Positions 25,806 through 34,627 of a stretch of DNA of 64,000 bases are shown here, piece by piece. The stretch spans positions 1 through 64,000 of the forward strand of contig CAYUXI010000005.1 in the NCBI GenBank assembly GCA_964448855.1, read 5' to 3'. The position numbers were made by a program, and so were the translations under genes. The notes below the pieces were generated by a model. The model did no database searches and was not told the DNA's origin. It saw only the letters and a program-made list of their open reading frames with translations. Positions within the stretch are counted from its first letter, which is position 1, and the number at the start of each line of letters is the position of its first letter. The stretch is from QAMX01 sp964448855 (GTDB lineage Bacteria > Bacillota > Clostridia > Oscillospirales > QAMX01).

Positions 25806-27164
25806 ATGGATTCCGGAAAAAGAACGGCGGCACATAAAACCTATCAACGCCTGAATCAGACGCAAAAACCGGCAAAGCGGACGCATACGCCCGCCAAGCT
25901 GCCGAAAAAGGAACCCTCCCACGCGGAGCGGGCATCCAGACGCGCAGCCGATGCGGCGTTTGAAAACGCCGGGCTGACCACAAATGCCGCTCCGGCCGGG
26001 GAAGCAAAAATTGATCAGCTTCTGCGGGAAGACCGCCAAAAACCGGTCAAACAGAAGAAAAAGTTCATTCCGGTCGATGTACCGTTTTTCATGCTGGTCT
26101 TCGGTCTGCTGTGCTTCGGCCTGATTATGATGTACTCGGCGAGCTATGCCTGGTCGATTCACGATACCGGCACGCCCTACCGTTATATCCGGCAGCAGCT
26201 CATCTGCGCTGGACTGGGTCTGGGGGCCATGGTCTTCCTCTCCATCTACGACTATACCCGCATGAAAAAATGGACGGTGCTGTACTACCTGTTTGCCGTC
26301 ACGCTGCTGCTGCTGGTGGTCTTCATCGGACGCACCTCCAACGGCGCAAAGCGCTGGCTGCAAATCGGCAGCATCACGTTCCAGCCGTCGGAATTTGCCA
26401 AGCTGGCGGTCATCTGGATGCTTGCGTGGCTGTACTCCAACATCGGCAAACGGGTGCGACGATTCTGGTGGATGGTGGCTGCTCTGATCGGAACGCTGCT
26501 GCCGGTGGTCGGCCTGATCTTTGTGGAAAAGCACATTTCCGCCATCCTGCTCATCTGCGTGACGGCGGGCGTTATGACGTTTTTCGCAGGTGCCAAAATC
26601 TGGCACCTTGTCGTGATTCTGGCCGGCGGTGGCGGTCTGCTGGGGCTGTTTGCCAAGCTGAGCGGGAAGTTCAGCTACATTACCGCCCGCTTTTCCGTCT
26701 GGCATGACCCGTTTATCGACTCGCAGGGCACCGGCTATCAGACGATTCAGTCGCTCTATGCCATTGCAAGCGGCGGGCTGTTCGGACTGGGACTTGGACA
26801 GAGCCGCCAGAAGCAGCTCTACCTCCCGGAGACGCACAACGACTATGTGTTTTCGGTCGTGTGTGAGGAGCTCGGCCTGGTTGGTGCTGTGCTGGTGCTG
26901 ATTCTGTTCACGGCGCTGATTGTGCGCGGATACTGGATTGCCATGCACGCGGCTGACCGCTTCGGCTCCCTGCTGGCCGGTGGCATCACCACGCTGATCG
27001 CCATGCAGACCATGATGAATATCGCCGTTGTGACCAACGCCATACCGGTCACCGGCGTTTCTCTGCCGTTCTTCAGCTACGGAGGAACATCGCTCGTTCT
27101 GCTGCTGGCGGAAATGGGCATTGTGCTGAGCGTGTCCAAACAGATGCGGACAGACCGGGTCTGA
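25806..27164 (+). CDS. ftsW: Lipid II polymerase FtsW (SEDS family), 452 aa
   Basis: SEDS-family glycosyltransferase that polymerises glycan strands at the septum with the class B PBP. A long basic cytoplasmic N-terminus (about 92 residues) precedes some ten membrane helices. Visible motifs: MYSASYAW, GAKRWLQIGSITFQPSEFAKL, PETHNDYVFSVVCEELG and GVSLPFFSYGGTSL. The extended N-terminus is longer than usual. Start at 25806, with GGAGGTGA ten bases upstream. SpoVE is the closest alternative name. Confidence 0.93.
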   Translation: MDSGKRTAAHKTYQRLNQTQKPAKRTHTPAKLPKKEPSHAERASRRAADAAFENAGLTTNAAPAGEAKIDQLLREDRQKPVKQKKKFIPVDVPFFMLVFGLLCFGLIMMYSASYAWSIHDTGTPYRYIRQQLICAGLGLGAMVFLSIYDYTRMKKWTVLYYLFAVTLLLLVVFIGRTSNGAKRWLQIGSITFQPSEFAKLAVIWMLAWLYSNIGKRVRRFWWMVAALIGTLLPVVGLIFVEKHISAILLICVTAGVMTFFAGAKIWHLVVILAGGGGLLGLFAKLSGKFSYITARFSVWHDPFIDSQGTGYQTIQSLYAIASGGLFGLGLGQSRQKQLYLPETHNDYVFSVVCEELGLVGAVLVLILFTALIVRGYWIAMHAADRFGSLLAGGITTLIAMQTMMNIAVVTNAIPVTGVSLPFFSYGGTSLVLLLAEMGIVLSVSKQMRTDRV

Positions 27165-27210
27165 CAGACCCCACCGGCATCGGAAATCGAGAAGGGAGAT
27201 GCGACCCACT

Positions 27211-28347
27211 ATGAAAATCATCCTTGCAGGCGGCGGTACGGCGGGACATATCAACCCGGCCATTGCCATTGCCAGATACATCCGGAAACGCCGTCCGTCG
27301 GCAGAAATCCTCTTCGTCGGCGCCGCCAACGGCATGGAAACCCGACTGGTTCCGGAAGCCGGCTTCGAGCTGCGCACCTTTCCTATGTCGGGCATGATGC
27401 GCGGCATTTCGTGGAAGGCAGCCAGACATAACCTGAAAACGGCGAAGCTCCTGACCGGTGCCATGAAGGCCGCCGATCGCATTCTGGACGAATTTCAGCC
27501 GGATATCATCATCGGAACCGGCGGCTTTGCCTGCTTTGCACCGCTCTATCGCGGCGCAAAACGCGGCATCCCCACGATGATTCACGAATCCAACGTCCTG
27601 CCGGGGCGCACCAACCGCCTGCTCAGCCGCTATGTGGATCGCATCCTTCTCGGCTTTGAGGACGGCGCAAAATACCTGAAGCACCCGGAAAAGATTCGCG
27701 TGACCGGCAACCCCCTGCGGGAAGGGATGCTCTTTACCGAACAGGCTGCAGCCAAGCAGACGCTGGGCATCGAGGGCAAGCTGGTCTATTCCGCCTTCGG
27801 CTCACAGGGCGCCCGACGAATGAACGAATTGACGGCGGAACTGTTCGCACTGGAGGAAGCCGATCACGCTTCCTTCCGCCACATCCATTCCACCGGTGCC
27901 TTTGGATACCAGTGGATGCCGGAGCACGTCGCCTCGCTCGGCGTTGACCTGGCCGCCTCCGGCCGCATCGATATGCGTGAATATGTCCACGACGCGCCGA
28001 CCGTCATGGCGGCAGCCGACCTGATGATCTGCCGCGCTGGCTCCATGACCATGAGCGAACTCTGCGCAACGGGGACACCGGCCATCATGATTCCGTCTCC
28101 GAATGTCGTGGAAAACCACCAGTACCGCAACGCCCGCGCACTGGCCGACCGCGGCGCTGCCGTGTTGATCGAAGAAAAGGACCTGACCGCGCAAAAGCTG
28201 TACGATACGGTTCGCGAGCTCCTGCAGGATGAAGCGCGGCTGGCCGAAATGCGGCAGGCGGCGCTGTCACAGGCCGTCTTTGATGCGGAGGAGCAGATTG
28301 ATCGCTGCATCCGGGAATTGCTCGGCGAAACGCAGGAATCCCGGTAA
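27211..28347 (+). CDS. murG: UDP-GlcNAc:lipid I N-acetylglucosaminyltransferase
   Basis: Peripheral membrane GT28 enzyme that makes lipid II. The N-terminal loop AGGGTAGHINPAIAIA, the second loop GSQGARRMNE and the UDP-GlcNAc site AADLMICRAGSMTMSELCATGTPAIMIP are present. 378 aa. The start at MKIILAGGG is chosen by homology; an ATG 12 bases earlier is also possible. Confidence 0.95.
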   Translation: MKIILAGGGTAGHINPAIAIARYIRKRRPSAEILFVGAANGMETRLVPEAGFELRTFPMSGMMRGISWKAARHNLKTAKLLTGAMKAADRILDEFQPDIIIGTGGFACFAPLYRGAKRGIPTMIHESNVLPGRTNRLLSRYVDRILLGFEDGAKYLKHPEKIRVTGNPLREGMLFTEQAAAKQTLGIEGKLVYSAFGSQGARRMNELTAELFALEEADHASFRHIHSTGAFGYQWMPEHVASLGVDLAASGRIDMREYVHDAPTVMAAADLMICRAGSMTMSELCATGTPAIMIPSPNVVENHQYRNARALADRGAAVLIEEKDLTAQKLYDTVRELLQDEARLAEMRQAALSQAVFDAEEQIDRCIRELLGETQESR

Positions 28348-28428
28348 AAGCAGGAACAACTTCACGCCATTTCCCATAGAATGAAATGGTTTTCCCGAAA
28401 AGCAATGGGAAAGAAAGGCGTGAAAGCA

Positions 28429-29721
28429 ATGGATTGGATTGAAACCACCGGCGGGCGGGCGCTGAACGGCTGCGTCACCGTGCAGGGCTCCAAAAACAGC
28501 GTCCTGCCGATTCTGGCCGCAACGGTGCTCACCGGCGGCGTCAGCGTGATTGAAAACTGCCCGGAGCTGAGCGATGTAGCGGCGACAGTGGCCATTCTGG
28601 AAGAAATTGGCTGCCGCGTCACGCGCAAAAATTCAACGCTGACGGTAGACAGCGAATGCATAAACGAGTATAATATATCCATAGAGCATATGTCTTCGCT
28701 CCGCTCCTCCATCGTCTTCCTGGGTGCACTGCTGGCGCGGATGGGTCGTGCCGACCTGTTTATGCCCGGTGGCTGTGAGCTGGGGGCCCGCCCGATCGAT
28801 ATTCACCTGTGGGCGCTGATGCGTATGGGCGCCCGGATTTCCAACCACGACGGCCGCCTGAACGGGTCAGCATCCCGGCCAACCGGCTGTGAGCTGGTGC
28901 TGCCGATTCCGAGCGTCGGCGCAACGGAAAATATCATGCTCTTTGCAACCGCCTGCGAGGGCACGACCACGATTGTCAACGCCGCGAGGGAGCCGGAAAT
29001 CGTGGAGCTGCAGACCTACCTGACGGCGGCCGGGTTTGACGTTTCCGGCGCGGGAACGCCGGTGATCCGCGTGACGGGGTGTCGCCACGCCCGATTGAAC
29101 GGCTGCGTGCGGTATCGGGTTCAGCCGGATCGCATCGCTGCGGCCACATGGATGTGCGCGGCGGCAGCGGCCGGCGGTGAAATCCTCGTGGACGGTGTGG
29201 AGCTTGAACCGCTTGCCCGCCTGGCTGCTGTGCTGAATGCGATGGGCTGCACCGTTTACCAACAGCAAAATGCCGTCACGGTTCGCCGGACGGGGGCACT
29301 GACCGCCCCGGCCGAGCCGATTCGAACGGGGCCGTATCCCGGCTTCCCGACCGATATGCAGCCGCTGCTGACAATTCCGGCATCACTCGCCGACGGCTGC
29401 ACCACGTTTGAGGAAAATATGTTTGACGACCGCTATCGGCACATTCCGGAGCTGAACCGCATGGGCGCACGGATTGCGGTCAGCGGGAAATATGCGCTCT
29501 GCACGGGCGTCCCGGCGCTGCACGGTGCAACGGTGCGCGCCTGCGATTTGCGCGGCGGCGCAGCTCTCGTGCTGGCGGGGCTCTGCGCGGAGGGCAAAAC
29601 GGTGATCGCCAATCCGGCGTACATCGACCGCGGCTATGAACACATCGAAGAAACGCTGACCGCACTGGGTGCGGATATCCGGCGCATCCGGACAGAACAG
29701 CGACATACAGGGGCTTACTGA
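28429..29721 (+). CDS. murA: UDP-N-acetylglucosamine 1-carboxyvinyltransferase
   Basis: First committed step of peptidoglycan synthesis: transfers enolpyruvate from phosphoenolpyruvate to UDP-GlcNAc, in the cytoplasm. GSKNSVLPILAA near the N-terminus, the active-site loop MPGGCELGARPIDIHL with the catalytic Cys, YPGFPTDMQPLL and ENMFDDRYRHIPELNRMGA are all MurA motifs. 430 aa, slightly longer than usual. murA in place of murB/murC within the cluster is a clostridial-type order. Confidence 0.94.
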   Translation: MDWIETTGGRALNGCVTVQGSKNSVLPILAATVLTGGVSVIENCPELSDVAATVAILEEIGCRVTRKNSTLTVDSECINEYNISIEHMSSLRSSIVFLGALLARMGRADLFMPGGCELGARPIDIHLWALMRMGARISNHDGRLNGSASRPTGCELVLPIPSVGATENIMLFATACEGTTTIVNAAREPEIVELQTYLTAAGFDVSGAGTPVIRVTGCRHARLNGCVRYRVQPDRIAAATWMCAAAAAGGEILVDGVELEPLARLAAVLNAMGCTVYQQQNAVTVRRTGALTAPAEPIRTGPYPGFPTDMQPLLTIPASLADGCTTFEENMFDDRYRHIPELNRMGARIAVSGKYALCTGVPALHGATVRACDLRGGAALVLAGLCAEGKTVIANPAYIDRGYEHIEETLTALGADIRRIRTEQRHTGAY

Positions 29722-29724
29722 ATT

Positions 29725-30615
29725 ATGGCGACAGGCTATCCAGGCAACACAACAGGCAGAAAGACGGCTGATCCGAAACAAGACAGACCGTCTTTTTCCC
29801 ATGCCCGGACAAGCCGGCCCGAAAGCGCTAAAACCGAATCGCCCGCCGCGAAAACGCGGACAGCCTCGGTCAAAACGTCGCGAAGAAAAGCCCGCGCCCG
29901 CAAGAGAAATGCGCGGATTTTTGCCTGCATCGGCATCGTGGCGGTAATTCTCTCCGTCCTGTTCGCCGTCACCGTCTTTTTTACGGTCGATGTGATCGAG
30001 GTACACGGCAATACCGTCTATACAAGCAACGAAATCATTGAAAAAATGGGCGTGCAGTTTGGCGATAACCTGCTGCTGATGGACAAGTATCAGGTCATCG
30101 ACCGCGTCCTGAACAGCTGCGTGTTCATCGATTCAATGGAGATTCGCCGCGTCCTGCCCAATAAGCTCGTTGTCCGCGTGACAGAGGTTCAGATGGCCGT
30201 CGGCTTTGACTGCGAAAACGGGAATTACTGGCTGGCCGACCCGGATGGACGCCTGCTGCAAAAGGTGACGGAGCTGCCGGCCTACTCGGCGTGCATTTCC
30301 GGCATTCAACTGAAAAACCCGCGTCCGGGCGCGACCTTTGAAGCGCTCGAAAGCGAAAAGCAGCAGCCGATGGAAACGTTGCTGGCGGCTCTGAAAAAGA
30401 ACGACTGCTATGAGGCTGTCACCAACATCCGAATCGAAAAAATCTACGACATCCGCCTGACCTATCAGGAGCGCTACGAGGTCATTTTTGGCCGAAGCGA
30501 CCAGATCGACAACGGACTGGCCAAGCTGGAGCTGGTCATTGCGGAGCTGGAAAATCAGGGAACGTTCAGCGCAACCATCGATTTCTCCGACGGAACCATC
30601 CGCGTCATTCCGTAA
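29725..30615 (+). CDS. ftsQ: FtsQ/DivIB-type division protein, 296 aa
   Basis: Bitopic divisome protein. A basic, disordered 62-residue cytoplasmic tail, one membrane helix (about 65-87), then a POTRA domain (FFTVDVIEVHGNTVYTSNEIIEKMG) and a beta domain ending in SDGTIRV. It begins 3 bp after murA and lies before ftsZ, the usual place. Also called divIB in Firmicutes. Confidence 0.9.
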   Translation: MATGYPGNTTGRKTADPKQDRPSFSHARTSRPESAKTESPAAKTRTASVKTSRRKARARKRNARIFACIGIVAVILSVLFAVTVFFTVDVIEVHGNTVYTSNEIIEKMGVQFGDNLLLMDKYQVIDRVLNSCVFIDSMEIRRVLPNKLVVRVTEVQMAVGFDCENGNYWLADPDGRLLQKVTELPAYSACISGIQLKNPRPGATFEALESEKQQPMETLLAALKKNDCYEAVTNIRIEKIYDIRLTYQERYEVIFGRSDQIDNGLAKLELVIAELENQGTFSATIDFSDGTIRVIP

Positions 30616-30671
30616 AACGGCCGGAATCGAAAAAAAGTGCGATAGGGCTCCAAAAAAAAGCGGCGATTATA

Positions 30672-30700
30672 TTGTAATTTCGCCAAAAATAGTGTACAAT
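30672..30700 (+). promoter_or_regulatory. Internal promoter before the ftsZ pair
   Basis: TTGTAA and TACAAT with a 17-bp spacer in the 146-bp gap after ftsQ, giving ftsZ its own transcription start about 55 bp before its ATG. An overlapping TATAAT follows at 30700-30705. Confidence 0.7.
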
Positions 30701-30761
30701 ATAATAGTGTATATCAGAATCGAAAAGCACCTTGAATATAAAATGCGGGAGGAAACGAAAA

Positions 30762-31874
30762 ATGCCTTTGAAAAATGACTTCAACGATGATACGGTTGTC
30801 AATATTAAAGTGATCGGCATCGGCGGAGGCGGCAACAACGCGATCAATCGAATGATTGCCAGCAATCTGCAGGGCGTCGAGTTTATTTCAATCAATACGG
30901 ACAAGCAGCAGCTGCTGAAAGCATCCGGTGAAGTGCTGCAGGTCGGCGAACGGATTACCCGTGGCCAGGGCTGCGGTGCCAATCCGGAAAAAGGAAAAAA
31001 AGCTGTCGAAGAAAACAAGGATGACATCATCAAGCTGATTCAGGACGCCGACATGATCTTCATCACGGCCGGTATGGGCGGCGGCACAGGGACGGGCGGC
31101 GCACCGGTTGTCGCAGAAATCGCCCGCGAGCTCGGCATTCTGACCGTCGGCGTTGTCACCAAGCCGTTCAAATTCGAAGGCAAGCGCCGCATGGATCAGG
31201 CCGAACAGGGCATCGAAATGCTCCGCAACGCGGTGGACTCCCTGGTCGTCATTCCGAACGAACGCCTGAAATACGTCACCGACCAGAAAATCACCTTCCT
31301 GAACGCATTCGATATCGCGGATGACGTTCTCCGCCAGGCCGTCCAGAGCATCTCCGACCTGATCAAGATGCAGGGTCTGGTCAACCTGGACTTCGCAGAC
31401 GTCAGCGCTATCATGCGCGATGCCGGCTACGCCCACATGGGTATGGGCAAAGCCTCCGGCAAGGACAAGGCCAACGAAGCGGCCAAGCTGGCCATTCAGA
31501 GCCCGCTGCTCGAAACCTCGATCAACGGTGCCAAGCGCATCCTGATCAATTTCATCGGCTCCATCGATATCGCACTGGACGAGGTCGAAACGGCTGCCTC
31601 CATCGTCGAAGAAGCGGCGCATCCGGAAGCCAACATCATCTTTGGTGCCGCCATTGACGACACGCTGGACGATGAAATCAAGGTCACCATCATTGCCACC
31701 GGCTTTGATACCGAAGGTCCGAACCTGCTGGATGAAACGCCGAAGGCGGCCAAGCAGCCCGCGAGAGAAGCGGCTGACAATCTCGATGTCTACCCGCAAT
31801 CGACCGCGAAATCGGCTGCACCGGCGGACGACGACCCCTATGGCGATATCATGGCCATCTTCAACAAGAAATAA
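30762..31874 (+). CDS. ftsZ: Cell division GTPase FtsZ (first copy), 370 aa
   Basis: Tubulin-like GTPase that forms the Z ring. GIGGGGNNAINRM, the T3 loop GCGANPEKG, the tubulin signature GGGTGTGGAP and the T7 loop NLDFAD (Asn208) are all standard. The C-terminal end DDDPYGDIMAIFNKK resembles the conserved tail peptide that binds FtsA/SepF in Firmicutes. GGAGG precedes the ATG. This copy looks like the canonical FtsZ. Confidence 0.96.
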   Translation: MPLKNDFNDDTVVNIKVIGIGGGGNNAINRMIASNLQGVEFISINTDKQQLLKASGEVLQVGERITRGQGCGANPEKGKKAVEENKDDIIKLIQDADMIFITAGMGGGTGTGGAPVVAEIARELGILTVGVVTKPFKFEGKRRMDQAEQGIEMLRNAVDSLVVIPNERLKYVTDQKITFLNAFDIADDVLRQAVQSISDLIKMQGLVNLDFADVSAIMRDAGYAHMGMGKASGKDKANEAAKLAIQSPLLETSINGAKRILINFIGSIDIALDEVETAASIVEEAAHPEANIIFGAAIDDTLDDEIKVTIIATGFDTEGPNLLDETPKAAKQPAREAADNLDVYPQSTAKSAAPADDDPYGDIMAIFNKK

Positions 31875-31923
31875 GCTGCCTTTGAATCGGGCAGGGATTA
31901 CATAAAGAGCGGGAGGAAACGGC

Positions 31924-33066
31924 ATGGAGCTGCGTTATGACGGCGGCGAGGTCACGAGAATCAAAGTGATCGGGATTGGCGGCGGCGGAAACAATACGAT
32001 TGACCGCATGGTAGAGGCAAAGCTGCAGGGAGCGGAATTCATCGCGATGAACACCGACCTGCAACAACTGAATCGCTCCAAAGCGCCGGTCAAACTCCAG
32101 CTTGGCGCAAAGGCGACGCTGGGGCGCGGCTGCGGCGCAAGACCGGAGCGCGGCCGCAAATCGGCTGAGGAAAACAAAGATGAAATCACAGCACTGCTGC
32201 AGGATACCGACATGGTCTTCATCACGGCCGGTATGGGCGGCGGAACGGGCACAGGCGGTGCGCCGGTTGTTGCGGAAATTGCCCGCAGCATGGGCATCCT
32301 GACCGTTGGCGTTGTGACGCGTCCCTTCAAGTTTGAAGGGGCACAGCGCGCCAAACAGGCGGAAGCCGGCCTGACCGAATTCCATCAGTATGTCGATGCG
32401 CTCGTCGTGATTCCGAATGAACGCCTGAAATATGTGACCGACCAGAAAATCACGTTTGTGAACGCGTTTGCCTATGCGGATGATGTCCTGAAACAGGCCA
32501 TTTCCAGCATCTACGAGCTGATTACTATGCAGGGTCTGATCAGCCTCGACTTCGCCGACGTGCAGACCGTCATGCAGAACAGCGGCTATGCCCATATGGG
32601 CGTCGGCCGCGCAGCCGGACGGGATAAGGCCAACGAAGCGGCCAGAATGGCCATTCAGAGCCCGCTTCTCGAAACCTCCATTCGCGGCGCCAAGGGCGTC
32701 CTCATCAACGTCGTCGGCTCGCCGGATCTGGAGCTGGACGAGGTGGACGCAGCCGCCAGCATTGTCCGGGAAAACGCCGACCCCAACGCCACCATCATTT
32801 TCGGCGCAGCGATTGATGAAACGCTGAACGACGAAATGCGGATTACGATCATTGCGACCGGCTTTGAGGACGACAGCCCGAATATGCTCGGCAGCGAGTC
32901 GAAGCCCGCTGCAACGCGCTCGGCGCAGGCGGCACCGGCACCGGCCGGAATCGATGACGATCTGCCGTTTGCCCGTACCAACGCACCGAAACCGAAAAAA
33001 GAAGAACCCGCATCCGGCTATTCGCAGGACTATGAGCGAATTCTGGAAATCCTCCGCGGAAAATAA
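31924..33066 (+). CDS. Second FtsZ paralogue with altered catalytic loops, 380 aa
   Basis: Tandem paralogue, roughly two-thirds identical to the first copy over the GTPase core by eye. GIGGGGNNTIDRM and GGGTGTGGAP are kept, but the T7 catalytic loop begins with Ser207 (SLDFAD) instead of Asn, and the T3 loop reads GCGARPERG rather than GANP. The C-terminal tail (QDYERILEILRGK) differs from the first copy and follows a Pro/Ala-rich linker. GGGAGG precedes the ATG and the gap to the first copy is 49 bp, so they are cotranscribed. It may co-polymerise with or modulate the first FtsZ; this is inference. Confidence 0.9.
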   Translation: MELRYDGGEVTRIKVIGIGGGGNNTIDRMVEAKLQGAEFIAMNTDLQQLNRSKAPVKLQLGAKATLGRGCGARPERGRKSAEENKDEITALLQDTDMVFITAGMGGGTGTGGAPVVAEIARSMGILTVGVVTRPFKFEGAQRAKQAEAGLTEFHQYVDALVVIPNERLKYVTDQKITFVNAFAYADDVLKQAISSIYELITMQGLISLDFADVQTVMQNSGYAHMGVGRAAGRDKANEAARMAIQSPLLETSIRGAKGVLINVVGSPDLELDEVDAAASIVRENADPNATIIFGAAIDETLNDEMRITIIATGFEDDSPNMLGSESKPAATRSAQAAPAPAGIDDDLPFARTNAPKPKKEEPASGYSQDYERILEILRGK

Positions 33067-33112
33067 AAACGCCGGAATCGAACGGGACTTGTCCCGACAA
33101 ACAGAACGTTGA

Positions 33113-33146
33113 CAGAAAGCCGCAACGACTCCGTTGCGGCTTTCTG
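33113..33146 (+). terminator. Hairpin after the ftsZ pair
   Basis: A perfect 15-bp stem (AGAAAGCCGCAACG type) with an ACTC loop. The T-rich part lies within the right arm and no T run follows, so termination may be partial. Confidence 0.5.
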
Positions 33147-33193
33147 ATCCCGACAGGCTCTGTCGAAAACCAGAACAAAAAGGAGAACCCATT

Positions 33194-33676
33194 ATGCAGA
33201 ATGCAGTCATTGAAATGGAAAACGGCGGCAAAATGACGCTGACCCTTCACCCGGAGTACGCACCGGAAACGGTGGCCAATTTTGTCAAGCTGGCAAACAG
33301 CGGCTTCTATGACGGCCTGATTTTTCACCGCGTCATTCGCGGCTTTATGATTCAGGGCGGTGACCCGACCGGCACCGGCCGCGGCGGCCCCGGCTATCAG
33401 ATTCACGGCGAATTCGCCGCAAACGGCGTCCAGAACAACCTGAAGCACACACGCGGCGTCATTTCCATGGCGCGTGCTATGGATCCGAACTCCGCAGGCT
33501 CCCAGTTCTTCATCATGCATGAGGATGCGCCCCACCTGGATGGCCAGTACGCGGCGTTTGGCGTGATGAGCGATGGCTTCGATACGCTCGATCAAATCGC
33601 GGAAACCGAGACGGATTATTCCGATCGCCCGGTTTCGGAGCAGAAAATCAAAACCGTGACCATTGTGGAAGCCTGA
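33194..33676 (+). CDS. ppiB: Cyclophilin-type peptidyl-prolyl isomerase, 160 aa
   Basis: Cytoplasmic prolyl isomerase. The cyclophilin core FHRVIRGFMIQGGDPTGTGRGGPGY and MARAMDPNSAGSQFFIM contain the catalytic Arg and Gln/Phe residues. No signal peptide. AGGAGA precedes the ATG. It sits at the end of the division cluster and has its own terminator. Confidence 0.94.
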   Translation: MQNAVIEMENGGKMTLTLHPEYAPETVANFVKLANSGFYDGLIFHRVIRGFMIQGGDPTGTGRGGPGYQIHGEFAANGVQNNLKHTRGVISMARAMDPNSAGSQFFIMHEDAPHLDGQYAAFGVMSDGFDTLDQIAETETDYSDRPVSEQKIKTVTIVEA

Positions 33677-33685
33677 TCACGGCCA

Positions 33686-33724
33686 AAGCCCCTTGCCGTT
33701 CAGCGACAAGGGGCTTTTTTTTGT
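33686..33724. terminator. Terminator of ppiB
   Basis: Stem AAGCCCCTTG/CAAGGGGCTT with an 11-nt loop and a nine-T tract. It lies between convergent genes and may serve both. Confidence 0.9.
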
Positions 33725-33740
33725 TGCAAAAATCAGAAAC

Positions 33741-34400
33741 CTACGACCGAATGGCGCTCAGAAAGGCGACCGCTTTGCCCAAAATCCGAATCCGGTTCAA
33801 GTCCCCTCCCTCATAATTCAGCGGCGCAAACATCGGATTCTCTGCGCGCAGCTCCACGCGGTTCGGATATTTGTACACGCGCTTCAGCGTCGCCTCATCG
33901 CCGATCAGAACGGCGGCAATCTCACCGTTGTCCACATCGGGCTGCTCCCGGATCAGGACAATATCGCCGTCAAAAATCCGGGCATTGATCATGGAATCGC
34001 CCTTGCAGCGGAGACAGAAATCGGCCGGAATGTTGTCCGGAATCTGCAAAAAATCGTCGATGTTCTCTGCCGCGAGAATCGGCGCTCCGCACGCAATCGC
34101 ACCGAGCAGCGGGAGCGGACGCATCTGCGGAAGAGGGAGGACGTTCTCCGGAACCGACAGGACAGACGGTGCACCGCGCAATGCGTTGGCAACGGGCTGC
34201 CCCTCCGCCGCAATGATCGCGGCAGGCTCCAGCCTCAAAATTTCGGCCAGCGCCGCAATCCGATTTTGCTTCATGCTGGCAATGTCGCCGGATTCCCAGC
34301 GCGAAACCGTCGCCTCGCTGACGCCGACGTGCCGCGCTACGTCACTCTGCGTCAAGCCCAATTCCACCCGGCGCTCCTTCAGATACCGGTTCATATGCAT
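33741..34400 (-). CDS. XRE-S24 (LexA/CI-like) repressor, 219 aa
   Basis: Transcription repressor likely cleaved in response to DNA damage. N-terminal XRE helix-turn-helix (LKERRVELGLTQSDVARHV, about residues 7-60), not the winged helix of true LexA, followed by an S24 peptidase domain with Ser136 (GDSM) and Lys173 (ATLKRVY). The expected cleavage site reads IACGAP, Cys-Gly at 104-105 in place of the usual Ala-Gly. ATG at 34400 with AAGGA six to seven bases upstream. A LexA-like box lies in its leader, suggesting autoregulation. It is divergent from a sigma-4-like gene. Confidence 0.85.
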   Translation of the reverse strand: MHMNRYLKERRVELGLTQSDVARHVGVSEATVSRWESGDIASMKQNRIAALAEILRLEPAAIIAAEGQPVANALRGAPSVLSVPENVLPLPQMRPLPLLGAIACGAPILAAENIDDFLQIPDNIPADFCLRCKGDSMINARIFDGDIVLIREQPDVDNGEIAAVLIGDEATLKRVYKYPNRVELRAENPMFAPLNYEGGDLNRIRILGKAVAFLSAIRS

Positions 34401-34426
34401 CCTGATTCCTTCTTCCCAATGTGAAT

Positions 34427-34440
34427 CGATCGTATGTTCG
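34427..34440. promoter_or_regulatory. LexA-like operator in the S24 repressor leader
   Basis: CGATCGTATGTTCG differs at one position from a symmetric CGAAC-N4-GTTCG box. It lies just downstream of the repressor's -10 element, where binding would block its transcription. Confidence 0.55.
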
Positions 34441-34453
34441 ACCGTCTGCATCT

Positions 34454-34482
34454 ATTATACCACAAAACCTGGCTGAGGACAA
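34454..34482 (-). promoter_or_regulatory. Promoter of the S24 repressor
   Basis: Minus-strand TTGTCC (34482-34477) and TATAAT (34459-34454) with a 17-bp spacer. Confidence 0.8.
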
Positions 34483-34522
34483 TACGCAAATGCAAGTTCG
34501 ACGAAATTCTTGCGTTTCTGTA

Positions 34523-34551
34523 TTGACAAACGAACAAATGTATGGTATACT
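34523..34551 (+). promoter_or_regulatory. Promoter of the sigma-4-like gene with an embedded operator
   Basis: TTGACA and TATACT with a 17-bp spacer. The LexA/S24-like site CGAACAAATGTATG (34531-34544) fills the spacer, so a bound repressor would exclude RNA polymerase. Confidence 0.75.
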
Positions 34552-34627
34552 GTGGAGGCGAATATCCAACCCACCCACAAACAGTCGATGCAAAACTTGC
34601 GGAAACGCAAAAGAAAGGAACAGAGGA

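Noticed and set aside
33113..33146. Riboswitch before ppiB
   Set aside because: It is a simple perfect hairpin with no further conserved structure.
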